Positions 34,535 through 42,606 are shown, counted from the stretch's first letter. The stretch is DNA of 53,194 nucleotides from Bacillota bacterium (GCA_023408075.1 JAEYKW010000004.1:1-53194), one strand, 5' to 3'. The notes: generated from the letters alone by a model not told the origin. Translations and numbers: made by a program.

Positions 34535-35365
34535 TTACCTCACCTCCCTGAACAGGTTGCAGGATGCTTCCTGCTGCGCCTTATACATGTTCTGACGCCG
34601 CATCGCTTCGTCAAAATCCACTTCATGGCCGTCAAAGTCCGGCCCGTCCACGCAGGCAAACTGCGTTTTGCCGCCCACGGTCACGCGGCAGCCGCCGCAC
34701 ATGCCCGTGCCGTCAATCATGATCGGATTCATGCTGATAATCGTCTTGATGCCGTATTCCTTTGTGAGCTTGGACACAAACTTCATCATGATCAGCGGTC
34801 CGATGGCAATCACAAGATCGAATTTCTCGCCCGCTTCAATTTCGCTTTTGAGCGCATCGGTCACAAAGCCCTTGTGGCCGTTGCTGCCGTCGTCCGTCAT
34901 CACAAGCAGCTTATCCGACACTGCGCCGATCTCTTTTTCGAGGAGAATCAGGTCTTTGGTGCGAAAGCCGGTAATGCTCGTGACGCTGACGCCGAGTGCA
35001 TGCAGCTTTTTGGCCTGCGGATACGCGATGGCCGTGCCGAGGCCGCCGCCGATCACAGCCGCTTTTTTGATGCTGCTGTCAAAATGGGACGGCTTTCCGA
35101 GCGGCCCGACGAAATCCAGAAGGCTGTCGCCTTCGTTCAAAGTCCCCAGATGGATCGTTGTTTTGCCGACTTCCTGGAAAATGATCGTCACAGTGCCCGC
35201 TGCGGCGTCAAAATCCGCAATGGTCAGCGGAATGCGCTCGCCATGTTCGTCGATACGCAGTATAATGAACTGGCCCGGCTGCGCTTTTCTCGCGATCAGC
35301 GGCGCTTCGATAACCATCAGCTTAACCTGTTCACTCAGCGTCTCTTTCTTTAAAATTTTGTACAC
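34535..35365 (-). CDS. nfnA: NfnA: FAD/[2Fe-2S] subunit of NADH-dependent ferredoxin:NADP oxidoreductase
   Basis: 276 residues. Ferredoxin-NADP reductase-like fold: FAD-binding HGERIPLTIADFD region, NAD-binding GGGLGTAIAYPQAKKLHALG, and a C-terminal [2Fe-2S] motif GTGMCGGCRVTVGGKTQFAC with DGPDFDGHEVDF, which is diagnostic of NfnA/SudB and PyrK-like subunits. Start is GTG 35365, 8 bases after AGGAG. PyrK is a weaker alternative because no pyrD is adjacent and the partner is NfnB. Confidence 0.9.
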   Translation of the reverse strand: MYKILKKETLSEQVKLMVIEAPLIARKAQPGQFIILRIDEHGERIPLTIADFDAAAGTVTIIFQEVGKTTIHLGTLNEGDSLLDFVGPLGKPSHFDSSIKKAAVIGGGLGTAIAYPQAKKLHALGVSVTSITGFRTKDLILLEKEIGAVSDKLLVMTDDGSNGHKGFVTDALKSEIEAGEKFDLVIAIGPLIMMKFVSKLTKEYGIKTIISMNPIMIDGTGMCGGCRVTVGGKTQFACVDGPDFDGHEVDFDEAMRRQNMYKAQQEASCNLFREVR

Positions 35366-35401
35366 GTCACTTTCTCCTGATTATAAAAATTAATTATGTT
35401 T

Positions 35402-35429
35402 ATTATAGCATTAATCGTTTGTTTCGCAA
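35402..35429 (-). promoter_or_regulatory. promoter of nfnAB
   Basis: Minus-strand TTGCGA (35424-35429), 16-base spacer, and TGCTATAAT extended -10 (TATAAT at 35402-35407), about 37 bases before the GTG start. Confidence 0.6.
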
Positions 35430-35440
35430 GGCTATTGTCA

Positions 35441-35470
35441 GTTCCAAAAATAGACGTTCCAAAAATAGAC
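35441..35470. repeat. exact 15-bp tandem duplication
   Basis: GTTCCAAAAATAGAC occurs twice back to back (35441-35455, 35456-35470) in the divergent nfnA-murA intergenic region. Probably slippage, possibly a regulatory site. Confidence 0.8.
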
Positions 35471-35539
35471 GGCAGACGCTGAAGGCCCGGTGAATAGCGG
35501 CCCGTCAATGTGGCGCGTGTGGCCCCCATTTTTTTTGTA

Positions 35540-35568
35540 TTGATACACAATGGATAACCTGTTATACT
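35540..35568 (+). promoter_or_regulatory. promoter of murA
   Basis: TTGATA (35540-35545), 17-base spacer, TATACT (35563-35568). Transcription would start near 35575, giving a leader of about 50 bases. Confidence 0.6.
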
Positions 35569-35593
35569 CATCTATGTTAATCATCAACATGAT

Positions 35594-35630
35594 GGAGGAT
35601 TGCGCTTATTTTTAGCGCTTTGACATGATG
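35594..35630 (+). promoter_or_regulatory. murA ribosome binding site bridged by a hairpin
   Basis: GGAGG (35594-35598) is 26 bases from the first ATG (35625), too far for normal initiation. Between them GCGCT (35602-35606) and AGCGC (35614-35618) form a stem with a 7-base loop; folding it removes 17 bases and leaves an effective spacing of 9. An in-frame TAG at 35613 excludes a more upstream start. Confidence 0.55.
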
Positions 35631-36920
35631 AAGGAAAAGCTTGTGATCAAAGGCGGGAAACCGCTTCAAGGGACGATCAGTGTCAGCGGCGCGAAAAATG
35701 CGGCTGTCGCCATACTCCCTGCGACAATTCTTTGCGAAGGCAAGTTTGAGATTGACAATCTGCCCAATATCGACGACGTCCGCCTGCTCGATCATCTTCT
35801 GCGCTGGATGGGCGCCTCAACGTCTCTGGAGAAAACAAAAATATCGATTGATACAAGCGGCATCAGCAAGCATGTGATTGATAACGACGCTGTGAAAATG
35901 ATGCGCGCTTCTTATTATTTTATGGGTGCGCTGCTCGGGCGTTTCGGCAAAGCCGAGGTGGCGCTGCCAGGCGGCTGTGCGATTGGCCTAAGACCTATCG
36001 ACCAGCACATCAAAGGCATGGAAGCGCTCGGCGCCGTCGTGAAAACCGAATACGGCATGCTCAAAGCTTCGGCCCCAAACGGCCTTGTGGGCACAGATAT
36101 CTATCTTGATGTGGTGTCTGTGGGCGCGACAATCAATGTGATGCTTGCCGCAGTGATGGCCAAAGGCAAAACGACCATTGTCAACGCGGCCAAGGAGCCG
36201 CATGTGGTGGATGTGGCTAATTTCCTGAACCGTATGGGTGCCAAAGTGAAGGGCGCGGGCACGGACATCGTCCGCATTGCGGGCGTGGACCGCCTGCACG
36301 GCTGCACCTATTCGATTATTCCCGATCAGATAGAGACCGGCACGCTGATGATTGCGGCGGCGGCCACGCGCGGCGATTTAACGATCACGAATGTGATACC
36401 GACGCATATGGAAGCGCTGACGGCCAAGCTTATTGAAATGGGCGTGAGTGTGGAAGAAGGGGACGACACGATACGCGTGTCGTGCAGCAGACGGCCCAAA
36501 CACGTCAACATCAAGACGCTGCCATACCCGGGCTTCCCGACCGACCTGCAGCAGCCCGCGACGGTGCTGCTGAGCACGGCGGACGGCGCGAGCATCATCG
36601 TCGAAAGTATATTTGAATCGCGTTTTAAGCATATTAACGAGATACGGCGCATGGGCGCCAACGTATCGATAGACGGGCGCGTGTGCGTGGTAGAGGGCGT
36701 GGAACGCCTGACAGGCGCGCCGGTGCGCGCGACGGATCTGCGGGCCGGTGCGGCGCTGATTGTCGCGGGGCTCATGGCCGACGGCGAAACCGAAATCACG
36801 GGCGTTCAGTATATCGACAGGGGATACGACCATATTGAGGGCAAATTGAAGTTGGTCGGGGCGGATATCCGCCGGGAGAAGATGACCGAGGTCGATGACT
36901 TCAACTTTGGCTTGGATTGA
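35625..36920 (+). CDS. murA: UDP-N-acetylglucosamine 1-carboxyvinyltransferase
   Basis: 431 residues, normal MurA length. It transfers enolpyruvate from PEP to UDP-GlcNAc, the first committed step of peptidoglycan synthesis, in the cytoplasm. Key features: SGAKNA with Lys24, the catalytic Cys118 in LPGGCAIGLRP (Cys type, so the fosfomycin target residue is present), VVDVANFLNRMGA, and the C-terminal DLRAGAALIVAGL. Start is ATG 35625 or 35628. A GTG at 35643 with AAGGA upstream is a possible alternative but would trim the conserved N-terminal strand. Adjacent to noc; terminator follows directly. Confidence 0.97.
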   Translation: MMKEKLVIKGGKPLQGTISVSGAKNAAVAILPATILCEGKFEIDNLPNIDDVRLLDHLLRWMGASTSLEKTKISIDTSGISKHVIDNDAVKMMRASYYFMGALLGRFGKAEVALPGGCAIGLRPIDQHIKGMEALGAVVKTEYGMLKASAPNGLVGTDIYLDVVSVGATINVMLAAVMAKGKTTIVNAAKEPHVVDVANFLNRMGAKVKGAGTDIVRIAGVDRLHGCTYSIIPDQIETGTLMIAAAATRGDLTITNVIPTHMEALTAKLIEMGVSVEEGDDTIRVSCSRRPKHVNIKTLPYPGFPTDLQQPATVLLSTADGASIIVESIFESRFKHINEIRRMGANVSIDGRVCVVEGVERLTGAPVRATDLRAGAALIVAGLMADGETEITGVQYIDRGYDHIEGKLKLVGADIRREKMTEVDDFNFGLD

Positions 36921-36938
36921 AAATGCAAACAGTGAAAA

Positions 36939-36971
36939 GCGTGTCGTCAACACCGACGGCACGCCTTTTTT
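36939..36971 (+). terminator. intrinsic terminator of murA
   Basis: GCGTGTCGTC (36939-36948) pairs with GACGGCACGC (36955-36964) with one mismatch, followed by CTTTTTT; 19 bases past the stop codon. From here to 37115 there is no gene; a GC-rich patch at 36976-37005 has short inverted repeats. Confidence 0.85.
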
Positions 36972-37119
36972 AATTGGGCGTAGGGCGCGGCATCCTTGAC
37001 GCGCCGGACATCCCGAATCAAGTATGCCCGGCCGCATACCGGCTGCCGATAAGCAAATAAATGTTTCAATCACAGAAAATGGGTTAAATATACGATAAAT
37101 AGCAGGAGCATTGGGGAAT

Positions 37120-37164
37120 AAAAAAAATGGGCGGAAACGACAGGGGCTTTCCCGGCGTTCCGCC
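37120..37164 (-). terminator. intrinsic terminator of noc
   Basis: GGCGGAAACG (37130-37139) pairs with CGTTCCGCC (37156-37164) with one bulge; on the minus strand it is followed by CATTTTTTTTATT. It lies 57 bases past the noc stop. Confidence 0.8.
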
Positions 37165-37220
37165 AATAGTAGGGGTATTGGGGACAAGTTAGGGGTTACA
37201 ATCGCCTTGGGCGATGTAAG

Positions 37221-38072
37221 CTATTTGGCAAGTTCGATCGTGATAGAGACTTTCTCCTTACTTTCCAGAGCGCTGTAACTGACCTTCACGCCCGTTTTTT
37301 TAATGCGCGACAGCGCTTTTTTTATGGTGTTGATGTAGATGCGGTAATCCCGCATGATACAGACGACGTGCTGGCCGGATGTATCCGGGGCGGGCACTTC
37401 ACCATAAAGCTTGGAAAGCATTTTTTCCACGACTTCCTCGGTCATTTTCACGGAATAATTTCTCTGCGTGATATCCTTAATCAGACGAATCTGAGCCTCT
37501 TCGTTATGCAGGCGCAGCAACGCACGTGCATGGCGTTCGGTCAGCTTATAGGTGGTGATCATCTCTTTGACGTTTGATGGCAGCTTTAATATGCGCATCT
37601 TGTTCGCGACGGTGCTCTGGTTTTTGCCGAGACGGCGCGCGAGCTCTTCCTGCGTGAGCCCGTGCTCCTTCATAAGGGCGAGATACGCTTCGGCTTCCTC
37701 AAAGAAATGCAGATCTTCGCGCTGCAGATTTTCGATCAGTGCAATCATGGCGCTGTCTTCGTCGATGGCAGGCTGCACAAACGCCTTGATGTGCGTAAAC
37801 CCGGCTTTGCAGACCGCACGCCAGCGGCGCTCTCCCGCGATGATCTCATAATAGCTGTGATTGAGTTTTCGGACGGTGATAGGTTGAAGCAGGCCGAACT
37901 GCTTGATGGATTGAGCAAGCTCGTTTAAGCTTTCCTCGGTGAATATCCGTCTTGGCTGATACGGATTTGGGCGGATGTAATCTACCGGGATGATCTCAAG
38001 CGTGTTATCCTGGCTTTTATCCATGCTGAATTTGCGCGCTACTTCAGCGCTCGGCTTTTGAAATCGCAACAA
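37221..38072 (-). CDS. noc: Noc-type ParB/Spo0J-family nucleoid occlusion protein
   Basis: 283 residues. N-terminal ParB domain with the CTP-binding motif GERRWRA (80-86) and ALIENLQRE, central HTH LTQEELARRLGKNQSTVANK closely like Noc, and a C-terminal dimer region (RDYRIYINTIKKALSRIKKTGVKVS) that matches Noc rather than ParB. Expected to bind Noc sites on the chromosome and block division over the nucleoid. Start is TTG 38072, 10 bases after AAAGGAG; an internal ATG at 38024 has no ribosome binding site. A true ParB is the alternative. Location near rlmH and walJ fits an origin-proximal region. Confidence 0.85.
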   Translation of the reverse strand: MLRFQKPSAEVARKFSMDKSQDNTLEIIPVDYIRPNPYQPRRIFTEESLNELAQSIKQFGLLQPITVRKLNHSYYEIIAGERRWRAVCKAGFTHIKAFVQPAIDEDSAMIALIENLQREDLHFFEEAEAYLALMKEHGLTQEELARRLGKNQSTVANKMRILKLPSNVKEMITTYKLTERHARALLRLHNEEAQIRLIKDITQRNYSVKMTEEVVEKMLSKLYGEVPAPDTSGQHVVCIMRDYRIYINTIKKALSRIKKTGVKVSYSALESKEKVSITIELAK

Positions 38073-38281
38073 TATTAAAACACTCCTTTACATCGCGCAG
38101 CAGCGCCAAAAATAAAATCACAATCATGTCCCGATTCTTTTTTATATTTCGGGTTTGACTAATTGCACAATTCTACATAAATGGTGAGAGTCCTTTTGGG
38201 ATGACAATAGTTCCTAATATGCGACAAAATAAGTATGAAATCAATGAAGGAAAGGCGGTTTTTGTCGAAAGAAAATGGCGA

Positions 38282-38749
38282 CTATTTATGATAAGTTCGG
38301 CCTGCCGCGATCATGAAACCGCGGTAAATCTGTTCAAGCAGCACAATGCGGAAAAGCTGATGCGGCAGGGTGAGGTCGGAAAATGAGATGATGTGACGGG
38401 CGCTTTTTTTGACCGCGTCCGACAATCCATATGAGCCGCCGATCGCAAATGTGACATCTCCCGCATCGGAAAGCTTTTTCAGCAGCGAAGAAAATGCCAA
38501 AGAATTCATTTTCTCACCCTCGGGAGACAGCGCTATGAGCGCGCCCTTGGCCGCACTGAGCAGCGCCTCGCCTTCCTGCTCCGCAGCTTTTTGTATCAGC
38601 GCGTCGGAGCTGGCGGTCAGCGGCGATTCGCTTTTTTCCACAATAGACACACGGCAGAACGCGGACAGGCGCTTTTCATATTCGGCCTGTGCGTCCTTCC
38701 AGTACTTTTCTTTGAGTTTTCCGATACAGGCAACGGTGAGCGTGGACAT
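38282..38749 (-). CDS. rlmH: 23S rRNA pseudouridine1915 N3-methyltransferase
   Basis: 155 residues, a SPOUT methyltransferase that uses S-adenosylmethionine to methylate pseudouridine 1915 in helix 69 of 23S rRNA. Recognisable by the N-terminal CIGKLKEKYWKDAQAEYEKRL, the SAM knot FAIGGSYGLSD, and the C-terminal LPHQLFRIVLLEQIYRGF ... TYHK ending typical of the family. It is 14 bases downstream of walJ with an AGAGGAAG site, probably one transcript. Confidence 0.96.
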   Translation of the reverse strand: MSTLTVACIGKLKEKYWKDAQAEYEKRLSAFCRVSIVEKSESPLTASSDALIQKAAEQEGEALLSAAKGALIALSPEGEKMNSLAFSSLLKKLSDAGDVTFAIGGSYGLSDAVKKSARHIISFSDLTLPHQLFRIVLLEQIYRGFMIAAGRTYHK

Positions 38750-38763
38750 TAAATCTTCCTCTG

Positions 38764-39558
38764 CTACTTAATATGGAACACGCCTGTTACCCGGTCGCGG
38801 AAGGCAAGGCCGAGGTTCACGTCGTACCCAGGGTTAAGCCCCTGGGCAATCAGCGCGTCGGTCACGGTGCGGAAGGCAAGCTGTTCGGAATTGTTCTCTC
38901 TGCTTAAATGCCCGAGAAGTATGGACGAAACGCCCGCGCAGGCAAGGCGTACCGCCGCTTCGGCGGCGTCGTCGTTGCTAAGGTGGCCGCGGCGCGAGCG
39001 AATGCGCTCTTTAAGAGCTCTGGGGTACCGCCCCGTCTGCAGCATGGTAAGGTCGTGGTTGGATTCAAGCAGCACGAGATCGCAGGACTGCAGCTTCATC
39101 TCAAGCGTTTTGGGGAAGTAACCAAGATCGGTCGCGACGGCGACCCGGCGTGCGCCGCATGAGACACAGTACCCCACGGGGTCGGCCGCGTCATGCGGAA
39201 TATCGTAGGGCTCGATCAAAAGATCATCGATATAAAACCCCGTTTTGCCGATCACGCGAGCGAACCGGCTTTGCACATTGCCGAGCTTGGCACCGCAGGC
39301 TTCCCATGTGAGCTCGTTTGCGTAGACGGGGATATCATGCTTGCGTGAGAGTATGCCCGCGCCGGCAATATGGTCGGAATGCTCGTGCGTGATAAGGATA
39401 CCCTTTATGTCGCGGATATCCTGCCCGACGCTGCGCAGCGCTTCCTCAATGCGGCGGCCCGATACGCCCGCGTCCACAAGAATATGGGATGTGCCGTTGC
39501 TGATCAGTATCGCGTTGCCGGACGAGCCGGAAAAAAGCGGGGTCATAGAGAGTGCCAT
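38764..39558 (-). CDS. walJ: metallo-beta-lactamase-fold hydrolase, WalJ/YycJ family
   Basis: 264 residues. Family signature FSGSSGNAILI at the N terminus, metal site THEHSDHIAG, VATDLG, ESNHDLTML with RYPRALKERI, and GHLSNDDAAE. WalJ/YycJ proteins are MBL-fold 5'-3' nuclease-like enzymes linked to DNA repair and cell-wall genes in Firmicutes. Elsewhere the gene follows the walRK two-component genes; none are in this window. It starts a two-gene unit with rlmH. Confidence 0.93.
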   Translation of the reverse strand: MALSMTPLFSGSSGNAILISNGTSHILVDAGVSGRRIEEALRSVGQDIRDIKGILITHEHSDHIAGAGILSRKHDIPVYANELTWEACGAKLGNVQSRFARVIGKTGFYIDDLLIEPYDIPHDAADPVGYCVSCGARRVAVATDLGYFPKTLEMKLQSCDLVLLESNHDLTMLQTGRYPRALKERIRSRRGHLSNDDAAEAAVRLACAGVSSILLGHLSRENNSEQLAFRTVTDALIAQGLNPGYDVNLGLAFRDRVTGVFHIK

Positions 39559-39582
39559 TGTTTACGTCCTTTCCTGCACAGC

Positions 39583-39591
39583 ATTATAGCA
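39583..39591 (-). promoter_or_regulatory. extended -10 promoter of walJ-rlmH
   Basis: Minus-strand TGCTATAAT (TATAAT at 39583-39588) lies about 25 bases before the walJ start. Confidence 0.5.
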
Positions 39592-39615
39592 CAATCAGGG
39601 CGGCTAAGGCTACCG

Positions 39616-39645
39616 TTGATTCCGCCTTGCGAGATGTGGTATCTT
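39616..39645 (+). promoter_or_regulatory. putative promoter of cobO-cobU
   Basis: TTGATT (39616-39621), 18-base spacer, TATCTT (39640-39645) preceded by TGG. The start codon is only 25 bases further, so no riboswitch can fit in the leader. Confidence 0.45.
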
Positions 39646-39669
39646 AAAAATGAAAGCAGGAGGAACGCT

Positions 39670-40185
39670 ATGGAAAAATCGTGCGTGCAGGTGTATACGG
39701 GCAACGGCAAGGGCAAGACGACGGCTGCGATGGGGCTCGCAATGCGGGCGGCAGGGCAGGGGCTCACCGTTAAAATCGTGCAGTTCATGAAAGGCCGCAA
39801 TACAGGCGAAATGGCGCCGCTGCAAAAGCTGGGTATTGAGCTGCTGCGCGCTTCGCACTGCGGGAAGTTCTTCCATATGATGACCGATGACGAGAAAGCC
39901 GCACTGCGCTCGGATGCGCAGGCCGTGCTGCGGCAAGCGGATGCATGGCTGAATCATATCGATCTGCTGATACTCGACGAAGCGCTGGGTGCGCTGACCT
40001 GCGGTGTGCTGAAGCTTGACGAGCTGCTGTATATCATAGATAACCGCGGCGGCACCGAAATTGTGGTCACGGGCCGCAACACACCCGATGAAATTGTTGA
40101 AAAGGCCGATCTCGTCACAGAGATGCGCGAGGTCAAGCACTATATGCAAAGCGGCGTACCCGCGAGAAAGGGCATTGAATACTGA
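39670..40185 (+). CDS. cobO: cob(I)yrinic acid a,c-diamide adenosyltransferase
   Basis: 171 residues from ATG 39670, 8 bases after AGGAGG; the open frame back to 39370 is antisense to walJ and rejected. P-loop GNGKGKTTAA (11-20), FMKGRNTGE, and Walker B-like LLILDEALGAL identify the CobO/BtuR family. It transfers adenosyl from ATP to reduced corrinoids in cobalamin synthesis and salvage. Overlaps cobU by one base (TGATG). Confidence 0.95.
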   Translation: MEKSCVQVYTGNGKGKTTAAMGLAMRAAGQGLTVKIVQFMKGRNTGEMAPLQKLGIELLRASHCGKFFHMMTDDEKAALRSDAQAVLRQADAWLNHIDLLILDEALGALTCGVLKLDELLYIIDNRGGTEIVVTGRNTPDEIVEKADLVTEMREVKHYMQSGVPARKGIEY

Positions 40186-40736
40186 TGGGCATTGTGTTGG
40201 TGACGGGCGGTGCGCGCAGCGGCAAGAGCGCGTTCGCGGAGCAGCTCGCAAAAGAGACGGACGGCAGCGTCGGCTACATCGCGACGGCGGTGATGACCGA
40301 CCCGGACATGGCGGACCGAATTGCGCGGCACAGGGCGTCGCGCCCGGCTGAGTGGCAGACGTTTGAGAAGCCGACGGGGCTTGCGGGACTGACTGCGGAC
40401 AACCGATTTGCGCAGTGCGGTACGCTGCTGCTCGACTGCCTCACAACGCTGACAACCAACCACATGATGGAGAGCGGGCTCGACTTTGATACGTGTGACC
40501 TCGGCGCGGTACAGGCGCTTGAGGAAAAAATAACGGTGGACGTGGCCGGTCTGCTCGCGGCGACGCGGGATAAAAAGCTCATTATCGTGACCAACGAGGT
40601 GGGGCAGGGTGTGGTGCCCGCTTTCCGCATGGGCAGCCTGTTCCGCGATATGGCGGGGCGGCTCAACATGCATGTCGCGGCGCTGGCGGATGAGGTTATC
40701 TGCATGATCTCGGGGCTGCCGCTGCGGCTCAAATAG
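40185..40736 (+). CDS. cobU: adenosylcobinamide kinase / guanylyltransferase
   Basis: 183 residues. P-loop TGGARSGKSAFAEQL (7-21), the guanylated-His region ARHRASRPAEWQTFEKP, LLLDCLTTLTTN, and the C-terminal VTNEVGQGVVPAFRMGSLFRD fit CobU/CobP. It phosphorylates adenosylcobinamide and attaches GMP to make adenosylcobinamide-GDP, the substrate of CobS. Translation is coupled to cobO by a one-base overlap. cobS follows only after a 513-bp repeat-rich gap. Confidence 0.95.
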   Translation: MGIVLVTGGARSGKSAFAEQLAKETDGSVGYIATAVMTDPDMADRIARHRASRPAEWQTFEKPTGLAGLTADNRFAQCGTLLLDCLTTLTTNHMMESGLDFDTCDLGAVQALEEKITVDVAGLLAATRDKKLIIVTNEVGQGVVPAFRMGSLFRDMAGRLNMHVAALADEVICMISGLPLRLK

Positions 40737-40824
40737 GTAAATGCTGATTCCATTCGGCATACCATCCTAGCTGTTGTTCTGCGAAGTCACGGAAATCCTA
40801 AGATATATTGGCCCCTATAGGGGG

Positions 40825-40994
40825 CTCAGGCTGCTGACAAAGTGGTTCGTGTCATTTTGAGTGAGCGTAAGCGAAACGACTACGAAGTGGACTGAAATCC
40901 CATGTATAAAGCGTTTTGTCATGGGATGCGTTCCACTTCGTAGTCACGTCGCTTTGCTCCTCAGCATGACAAGAAGGGGTTTTTCATCAAGCTG
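40825..40994 (+). repeat. dispersed palindromic repeat, copy B (MITE-like)
   Basis: 170 bp matching copy A (32949-33104) in opposite orientation. Here both arms keep CTACGAAGTGGA, so the hairpin is complete. The element is flanked by an exact 11-bp inverted repeat, AGGGGGCTCAG at 40819-40829 and CTGAGCCCCCT at 40992-41002, which copy A does not share in full. It lies between cobU and cobS and contains no gene. Confidence 0.88.
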
Positions 40995-41249
40995 AGCCCC
41001 CTCTGATGACTACCCATATGGGTGGCTTGAGGGCTGTCACCGATAGGTGACTGAGGGACAGAAACTGGCTTAAAACCGGCCACTTCTTCAGGACGATATG
41101 GCATCTGTCGGTTCCTGAGAGCGGTATTATAGGCTTTGTCAGTAACCTGCGGCGCGTCTTAACCCTTCGGGTCACAAGTGGAAGCCACGCCCTACAGGTA
41201 TGCATGAATCCGTGAGGCAGGATGACCATGTTTGCCAGAAAGAGAATTT
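40995..41249. repeat. second palindrome-rich intergenic element before cobS
   Basis: Contains ACCCATATGGGT (41012-41023), GTCACC-GATA-GGTGAC (41036-41051) and CCCTC/GAGGG blocks, reminiscent of CCCTCAGTC..GACAG-type intergenic repeats seen in Clostridia genomes. No coding frame is credible. It fills the space between repeat copy B and cobS and may carry the cobS promoter. Confidence 0.5.
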
Positions 41250-41996
41250 ATGAAAAGCTTTTTATGCATGCTCGCGTTTTTCACCCGCATTCCGGTGCGT
41301 GTGTCGGGCGAGATAGACGCGGCACTGTACCAAAAGGGGATCAAATTCCTGCCAGTCATCGGATTGCTGATCGGTCTGCCAATGGGCGCGGTCATGCTGC
41401 TCGCGCCATGGATTGGCAGCCTGATGGCTGCGTTTTTGGCGGTTGTGTTCTATTTGCTGCTGAGCGGTGCGTTGCACGTGGATGGCATGGCGGATACGGT
41501 GGACGGTTTCGCCGCACATCGGGACAGGGAAGGCACGCTCGCGATCATGAAGGACAGCCATATCGGAACGTTCGGCACGCTGGCGGTTTGCGTTTATGTG
41601 GCGGGTATGACGGTTTTTATCGCGCAGGCCGGTGTGATGGCGGCTGCGCTGTGTCCGCTCGCGGGGCGCTCGGCTGCGCTGCTCTGCGCGCGCATCAATC
41701 GCAGCGCGACCGACGGGCTCGGGCGCTGGTTTGTGGACGGCGTGAAGACGCTGCACGTCATCGGCGCAGTCATGATTTTTGCGGCGGCTGCGGCGCTCGG
41801 AATGTTTGCGTATGAATGGGTTTTTCCTGTGCTGATTTTCACGGCGTTTCTTGCATCGCTGGCTGCGGCGGCGCTCTTGGCGCGGCGACTGGCAAGAAAG
41901 CTCGGCGGCGTGACGGGGGATGTCGTCGGCTTTTCGGTGGAATTCAGCCAGCTTGTTTTTTTGCTTTTCTCATCATTTGCTGTTATTATATTATAA
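41250..41996 (+). CDS. cobS: adenosylcobinamide-GDP ribazoletransferase
   Basis: 248 residues from ATG 41250; a TTG at 41232 is less likely because MKSFLCMLAFFTRIPV is the normal N terminus. Integral membrane protein with the CobS active-site motif LHVDGMADTVDGFAAHRDRE and MKDSHIGTFG (about 75-110), then several helices. It joins adenosylcobinamide-GDP with alpha-ribazole (phosphate) to form the lower loop of cobalamin. The ribosome binding site is weak (AAAGAGA). It was probably once contiguous with cobU. Confidence 0.94.
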   Translation: MKSFLCMLAFFTRIPVRVSGEIDAALYQKGIKFLPVIGLLIGLPMGAVMLLAPWIGSLMAAFLAVVFYLLLSGALHVDGMADTVDGFAAHRDREGTLAIMKDSHIGTFGTLAVCVYVAGMTVFIAQAGVMAAALCPLAGRSAALLCARINRSATDGLGRWFVDGVKTLHVIGAVMIFAAAAALGMFAYEWVFPVLIFTAFLASLAAAALLARRLARKLGGVTGDVVGFSVEFSQLVFLLFSSFAVIIL

Positions 41997-42061
41997 GGAA
42001 AGACCGATATGATAGATGAAAGTACCTTGCGATTAAGACAGAATGCGACAAAAAACATTCT

Positions 42062-42089
42062 TTGACAAAAGGCGCGGGCACTATATAAT
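42062..42089 (+). promoter_or_regulatory. consensus sigma-A promoter
   Basis: TTGACA (42062-42067), 16-base spacer, TATAAT (42084-42089), both boxes perfect, 33 bases before the next start codon. Confidence 0.8.
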
Positions 42090-42122
42090 ATGAAGTAACA
42101 GAAGTCGAGAGAGGGGCAGGTT

Positions 42123-42530
42123 ATGGGTAGTTCAATCAATGATATTTTAATGGAGGATTTTCAGAATGTCGTCAGCGAATTGCTGATGCGCAACAGAAGC
42201 ATTCTTGATATACTGACCAAGATACAGACGAGTTCGGGGCGCGTGAACCGCAGCGTGGTCAAAGCGGTGACGCATTGCGGATGTGTGGAGATTGAAGGCA
42301 AAAAACAGGTTTTCCCCGGAGAGGTCAGCATGAAGAACCTGAGCGGTCTCATGTCCACACAGCTCAACGGTGAGCTTTGCCCCGAATGCAGGCAGACCAT
42401 TGAGAAAGAAATCGGCGGGGCTCTGTTTTATCTGGCAGCCCTTTGCAACACGCTTGGTATCAGCCTATATGATGTGGTTTTAAGCGAGAAGGAGACGCTG
42501 GGGACGCTCGGCAGCTACAGCCTGCGGTAG
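42123..42530 (+). CDS. conserved clostridial protein with Cys residues (MazG-like C-terminus), 135 aa
   Basis: 135 residues: helical N terminus (EDFQNVVSELLMRNRSILDI), a CGC and CPEC pair that may bind metal (HCGCVEIEG, LCPECRQTIEKEIG), and a C-terminal helix pair ALFYLAALCNTLGISLYDVV that resembles MazG-type NTP pyrophosphatase helices. Similar proteins in Clostridia are often labelled DUF1573-like; I treat that label as tentative. Function unknown. A perfect consensus promoter and a strong terminator bracket it as a single-gene unit. Confidence 0.75.
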   Translation: MGSSINDILMEDFQNVVSELLMRNRSILDILTKIQTSSGRVNRSVVKAVTHCGCVEIEGKKQVFPGEVSMKNLSGLMSTQLNGELCPECRQTIEKEIGGALFYLAALCNTLGISLYDVVLSEKETLGTLGSYSLR

Positions 42531-42544
42531 AGAAATCGGTTTAT

Positions 42545-42576
42545 AAGCGGCGGCTTATAATCGCCGCTTTTATTTT
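42545..42576 (+). terminator. intrinsic terminator
   Basis: AGCGGCG (42546-42552) and CGCCGCT (42562-42568) form a perfect stem, followed by TTTATTTTA; 15 bases past the stop codon. Confidence 0.85.
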
Positions 42577-42606
42577 ATAATTTATATTTTTGAAAGGCAC
42601 AACAGA

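Noticed and set aside
36972..37115. GC-rich patch after murA as a mobile repeat
   Set aside because: It resembles common intergenic repeat fragments, but no second copy is in the window, so I cannot support it.
39559..39669. Cobalamin riboswitch upstream of cobO
   Set aside because: The gap to walJ is 111 bases, too short, and no B12-box-like sequence was seen; none was seen before cobS either.
39610..40251. 213-residue minus-strand frame over cobO
   Set aside because: Antisense shadow; His/Arg-rich composition and no domain.
40987..41229. 80-residue minus-strand frame before cobS
   Set aside because: It lies wholly in palindromic repeat sequence and has no domain; such frames recur with the repeat.
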